A stretch of DNA of 8,784 nt from Planctomycetota bacterium. Lineage in GTDB: Bacteria; Planctomycetota; Phycisphaerae; Phycisphaerales; UBA1924. Position numbers and translations under genes: made by a program. The notes under the pieces are model-generated. The model was not told where the DNA came from, searched no databases, and worked only from the letters and a program-made list of their open reading frames with translations. Each line of letters starts with the position of its first letter. The first letter of the stretch is position 1. The stretch lies in assembly GCA_017303565.1 (NCBI GenBank), contig JAFLCM010000080.1, positions 1 to 8,784 of the forward strand. Reading direction: 5' to 3'. Positions 6,642 to 8,784 of the stretch are shown here, piece after piece.

Positions 6642-6669
6642 ACTATAGGCGGAGGTTCGGATTGTGCAA
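6642..6669 (-). promoter_or_regulatory. Putative sigma70-type promoter for acpP(-fabF)
   Basis: On the minus strand, TTGCAC (6669-6664, 4/6 match) and TATAGT (6647-6642, 5/6 match) are separated by 16 nt. They lie in the most AT-rich part of the divergent gap. Transcription would start near 6635, giving an 88-nt acpP leader. Just downstream of that start is a dyad, ATCCGctCGGAT (6610-6621), which could be an operator. Prediction from sequence only, but this is the best promoter match in the window. Confidence 0.6.
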
Positions 6670-6740
6670 ACCCGGCGGTCGGGGGGCCGGCGCGGGTTCA
6701 TCCGGTGGTTGTTCGGCCCTGCGGGCACCGCCCGGTCGGG

Positions 6741-6746
6741 TACGAT
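6741..6746 (+). promoter_or_regulatory. Putative -10 element for a possibly leaderless fabD transcript
   Basis: TACGAT lies 6 nt before the fabD ATG at 6753, so transcription from it would start at or next to the start codon. No Shine-Dalgarno sequence precedes this ATG and no -35 box is visible at 16-18 nt. The same 8-mer GTACGATG occurs in the promoter assigned to the dockerin gene (2040-2047). Suggestive, not proven. Confidence 0.35.
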
Positions 6747-6752
6747 GACGCC

Positions 6753-7724
6753 ATGACACAGCCTTGGATCGTTCTTTGTCCGGGACAGGGCGCTCAGTTC
6801 GTCGGGATGGGGCGGGCGTGGTTCGACGCGCACCCCGCCGCCGCCGAGGTGTTCCGGCGCGCCGATGCGCACGTCGGCTCCCGGCTGGGCGCCACCCTGA
6901 GTTCGCTCTGCTTCGACGGGCCGGCCGAGACGCTGAACCGGACCGACGTAGCCCAGCCGGCGATCTTCGTGGCGTCGGTGGCGTGCTACCGGGCGCTCGA
7001 CGCCGAGAGCCGGATCGACGCCCGGTCGATCGCGGGTCTGAGCCTGGGCGAGTACACGGCGCTGCACCTGGCCGGGGCGATTTCATTCGAGGATGCGCTG
7101 GAACTGGTGCTCCTGCGGGGCCGGGCGATGCAGGACGCCGCCGAGGCATCCAAGGGGTCGATGGTGGCCCTGATCGGGGCCGACGAGGCGCAGGCACAGC
7201 AGGTGTGCGACCAGACGGCACTGGCGGGCGGCTCGGAGGTGCTGGTGGGGGCGAACTTCAATGCCCCGGGCCAGATCGTGCTGTCCGGGCACGCCTCGGC
7301 GTGCGAGCGGGCGGTGGGCGTGGCGGAGGGTCTTGGGCTGAAGGCCACTCGTCTCCAGGTGGCCGGCGCGTTCCATTCTCCGTTGATGGCGCCGGCGGCG
7401 GACCGCCTGCGCGAGGCTCTCAAGGCCACCCGTATCGTGCCGCCGCCCGTGCAGGTGGTGTCGAACGTGACCGCCCTGCCGCACGAGGCGTCGGCGGACT
7501 CGATCCGGTCGCGGCTGGTCGAACAGTTGACCAGCCCGGTGCGGTGGTCCCAATCGTGCTCGTGGCTGGCAACCTCCTACCCTTCCAGCGGTTTCGGGTA
7601 TCACGAACTGGCCCCCAACAAGGTCCTGTCCGGGCTGATGCGCCGGATCGACCGCGCCGTAAAGGTCGTCAACCACGACGAGCCCGCGGGCGTCTCGACC
7701 GGCTCCGCATCGGGCCAGGGCTGA
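6753..7724 (+). CDS. fabD: Malonyl-CoA:ACP transacylase
   Basis: Transfers malonyl from CoA to the phosphopantetheine of ACP, supplying the extender unit for FabF; cytosolic. The 323 residues are close to the family norm of about 310. The N-terminal motif is LCPGQGAQ (8-15, oxyanion glutamines). The nucleophile is Ser97 in GLSLGEY; the residue before it is Leu instead of the His of the E. coli GHSLGE motif, a variant that I recall from other bacteria. Arg122 (LLRGRAMQ) would bind the malonyl carboxylate, and the catalytic His208 is in AGAFHSPLM. The C-terminal ELAPNKVLSGL matches the usual EVGPGKVL region. A disordered Ser/Gly-rich tail of about 20 residues follows. The ATG at 6753 puts the start right at the conserved WIVLCPGQGAQ; an upstream in-frame GTG at 6705 would add an unrelated leader. 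The gene diverges from acpP, and its stop overlaps the ribosome binding site of the next gene. Confidence 0.96.
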   Translation: MTQPWIVLCPGQGAQFVGMGRAWFDAHPAAAEVFRRADAHVGSRLGATLSSLCFDGPAETLNRTDVAQPAIFVASVACYRALDAESRIDARSIAGLSLGEYTALHLAGAISFEDALELVLLRGRAMQDAAEASKGSMVALIGADEAQAQQVCDQTALAGGSEVLVGANFNAPGQIVLSGHASACERAVGVAEGLGLKATRLQVAGAFHSPLMAPAADRLREALKATRIVPPPVQVVSNVTALPHEASADSIRSRLVEQLTSPVRWSQSCSWLATSYPSSGFGYHELAPNKVLSGLMRRIDRAVKVVNHDEPAGVSTGSASGQG

Positions 7725-7729
7725 GGAGA
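7723..7729 (+). promoter_or_regulatory. Ribosome binding site overlapping the fabD stop codon
   Basis: GAGGAGA overlaps the last two bases of the fabD TGA, and its GGAG core is 7 nt before the ATG at 7736. Ribosomes finishing fabD would keep this site open, so the lipoprotein gene is probably co-translated with fabD. Confidence 0.8.
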
Positions 7730-7735
7730 ACGCCG

Positions 7736-8437
7736 ATGAACCGTCATCTTTCGCTGCTGGCCGCCGCGTGCGGGCTGATGCTCGTTGGCTGCGACAAGAG
7801 GGAAGCGCCGCAGCAGGCCGCTCCCGCGCCGGTCGTGTCGAAGCCGGTCGACCCGATGGACGGGATCGAACTCCATCCGAAGGTGCGCTGGGCGGCGGAC
7901 AAGTATGTGCCGGTCAGCCCCGAGCAGGCGCAGGCGATTGCGGCGCTGGCGAACGCGCTGGCGGCGGGCGACGCCGACAAGGCCAAGAGCGTGCTCGACA
8001 GCGCGGACCAGGCGGTCCTGTCCGACCTGATCGCGTACGGCGAGTGGGCCGACCAGACCAAGGGCATCGAAGAGGTGCGGGTCTGCGTGCTGAGCCAGAA
8101 CGAGGACAAGACGGTGTCCCTGGGCCTGGGCCTTCAGGACGCGCTGGGCGCGTACATGGTGGCGTGGAGAGGCTCGGATTCGGGGAGCGCGTGGGTGTTC
8201 AGCGGGATGGCGATCGAACCGATCACCGCCGCGAGCGCCGCGATGCTCGAGGGGGCGGAACTGAGGGCGCCGGTGATCGCCGGGGCCGCGGTCGAGACGC
8301 AGATCGTCACCGCCAAGAACCCCAACGCCGCCGAGAAGAAGGAAGGCGGCGGGAGCAGCCCCAGCAGCGCCGAGCCGGGCGAGGACGAGCGCGACAAGCC
8401 GAGCGAGCGTCCGTTCTCCAAGCCCCCACCGCAGTAA
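7736..8437 (+). CDS. Lipoprotein of unknown function between fabD and fabG
   Basis: A 233-residue predicted lipoprotein that I do not recognise. The signal peptide is MNRHLSLLAAACGLMLVGC: Arg3, a hydrophobic core, and lipobox LVGC with Cys19 as the lipidation site. Asp20 at position +2 would favour inner-membrane retention if the E. coli rule applies. A Pro/Ala linker (22-40) precedes a compact region at about 42-195 with helical segments (PEQAQAIAALANALAAGDADKAKSVLD) followed by strands (VRVCVLSQNEDKTVSLGLGLQD, AYMVAWRGSDSGSAWVFSGM). The last 35 or so residues are a charged, Gly/Ser/Pro-rich disordered tail. The strand region resembles small alpha+beta stress or ketosteroid-isomerase-like folds in pattern only. 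The fabD stop overlaps its ribosome binding site, so the two genes are very likely co-transcribed. It may link envelope state to lipid synthesis, or merely share the transcript; nothing in the sequence decides. Confidence 0.85.
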   Translation: MNRHLSLLAAACGLMLVGCDKREAPQQAAPAPVVSKPVDPMDGIELHPKVRWAADKYVPVSPEQAQAIAALANALAAGDADKAKSVLDSADQAVLSDLIAYGEWADQTKGIEEVRVCVLSQNEDKTVSLGLGLQDALGAYMVAWRGSDSGSAWVFSGMAIEPITAASAAMLEGAELRAPVIAGAAVETQIVTAKNPNAAEKKEGGGSSPSSAEPGEDERDKPSERPFSKPPPQ

Positions 8438-8512
8438 TCTGGGTTCCTGACGTTTTCGGCTGCCGGAGCGGGGCTCGCTGGAGCGGCCCCGTCGTGATTC
8501 ATCCCATTGACG

Positions 8513-8518
8513 AGAGGA
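8513..8518 (+). promoter_or_regulatory. Ribosome binding site supporting the TTG start of fabG
   Basis: AGAGGA lies 7 nt before TTG at 8526-8528. No ATG or GTG lies between it and the conserved nucleotide-binding motif at a comparable spacing, so TTG is the best start. Confidence 0.7.
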
Positions 8519-8525
8519 CCCCGCC

Positions 8526-8784
8526 TTGGCCACGGCTTCCACCGCTTCCGCTTCCGCCCCCGGCTCCCCCGCCGCTGTCCGCCGCGTGGCGCTCGTCACC
8601 GGTGCCAGCCGCGGGATCGGGCGCGCGATCGCGCTGCGTCTCGCCCGCGACGGGCGGCACGTCGTCCTGTGTGCGCGGTCGGAAGGCCCTCTGGCCGAGG
8701 TGAAGAGCCAGATCGAGAGCGCGGGCGGCTCGGCGTCGACGCTGGCGCTCGACATCGCCGATTCGGCGGCCCTGCAGGCGGGGG
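8526..8784 (+). CDS. fabG: 3-oxoacyl-[acyl-carrier-protein] reductase (3' end outside window)
   Basis: NADPH-dependent short-chain dehydrogenase/reductase that reduces the beta-keto group of 3-oxoacyl-ACP made by FabF. Only the first 86 codons are present, and the frame is open to the right edge. After an Ala/Ser/Pro-rich leader of about 17 residues, unusual in length for FabG, the Rossmann fold begins with VALVTGASRGIGRAIA (21-36), which holds the TGxxxGIG cofactor motif. Arg51 at the end of the second strand (VVLCARSE) fits NADPH preference, and Asp76 in LALDIAD is the conserved acidic position near the adenine. The catalytic Ser-Tyr-Lys is beyond the window, so another SDR enzyme cannot be strictly excluded; the setting after fabD makes fabG by far the best call. 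TTG start chosen by ribosome binding site. The 88-bp gap from the lipoprotein gene has no terminator. Confidence 0.85.
   Translation, partial: MATASTASASAPGSPAAVRRVALVTGASRGIGRAIALRLARDGRHVVLCARSEGPLAEVKSQIESAGGSASTLALDIADSAALQAG

Noticed and set aside
6705..6752. GTG start adding 16 residues to FabD
   Set aside because: The added residues do not resemble FabD, and there is no ribosome binding site; the ATG at 6753 matches the conserved N-terminus.
8469..8491. GC hairpin (CGGGGC / GCCCCG) between the lipoprotein gene and fabG
   Set aside because: No T run follows, and the stem is short with a bulged loop; not a convincing terminator.
7601..8755. A 384-codon open frame on the minus strand opposite the lipoprotein and fabG
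   Set aside because: It spans three real genes antisense, is Arg/Ala/Pro-rich and has no recognisable motif; a GC3 shadow.
1..8784. Mobile elements, CRISPR arrays, tRNA/rRNA genes, toxin-antitoxin or defence genes
   Set aside because: I looked on both strands and saw none; all space is taken by housekeeping-type genes with short spacers.

Overview
The window looks like ordinary chromosome from a planctomycete of the Phycisphaerae/Phycisphaerales type. This is inferred, not searched. The grounds are very high GC with strong GC3 bias (hence many long shadow frames), a secreted protein ending in a perfect two-repeat dockerin-like module of the kind common in that class, a lysine/alanine/proline-rich tail on a DksA/TraR-like protein, and frequent non-ATG starts with good Shine-Dalgarno sequences.

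Layout, left to right. (1) The 3' part of an S9-family prolyl oligopeptidase-like peptidase (+), closed by a strong intrinsic terminator. (2) A secreted dockerin-bearing protein of unknown function (+), with its own recognisable promoter. (3) Converging on it from the right, a two-gene minus-strand operon: a DksA/TraR-type regulator with a degenerate zinc finger and a long basic tail, then lspA (signal peptidase II). A plausible sigma70 promoter and an 18-bp perfect palindrome lie upstream of this operon. (4) A minus-strand acpP-fabF pair. (5) A divergent promoter region of about 205 bp. (6) A plus-strand run of fabD, an undescribed lipoprotein, and the 5' end of fabG, which leaves the window.

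Function. acpP, fabF, fabD and fabG supply the carrier protein, a condensing enzyme, the malonyl transferase and the first reductase of type II fatty acid synthesis. They are split into two divergent units around one control region. The lipoprotein between fabD and fabG would be a substrate of the LspA encoded about 4 kb away. The DksA/TraR-like gene sits 7 nt upstream of lspA and is probably translationally coupled to it.

I saw no mobile element, CRISPR array, tRNA or rRNA, and no convincing new multi-gene system. The most interesting points are the odd DksA/TraR-like protein (basic tail, half-lost zinc finger, probable CTG start, palindrome in its leader), the lipoprotein embedded in the fab cluster, and two insertions near the LspA active site.
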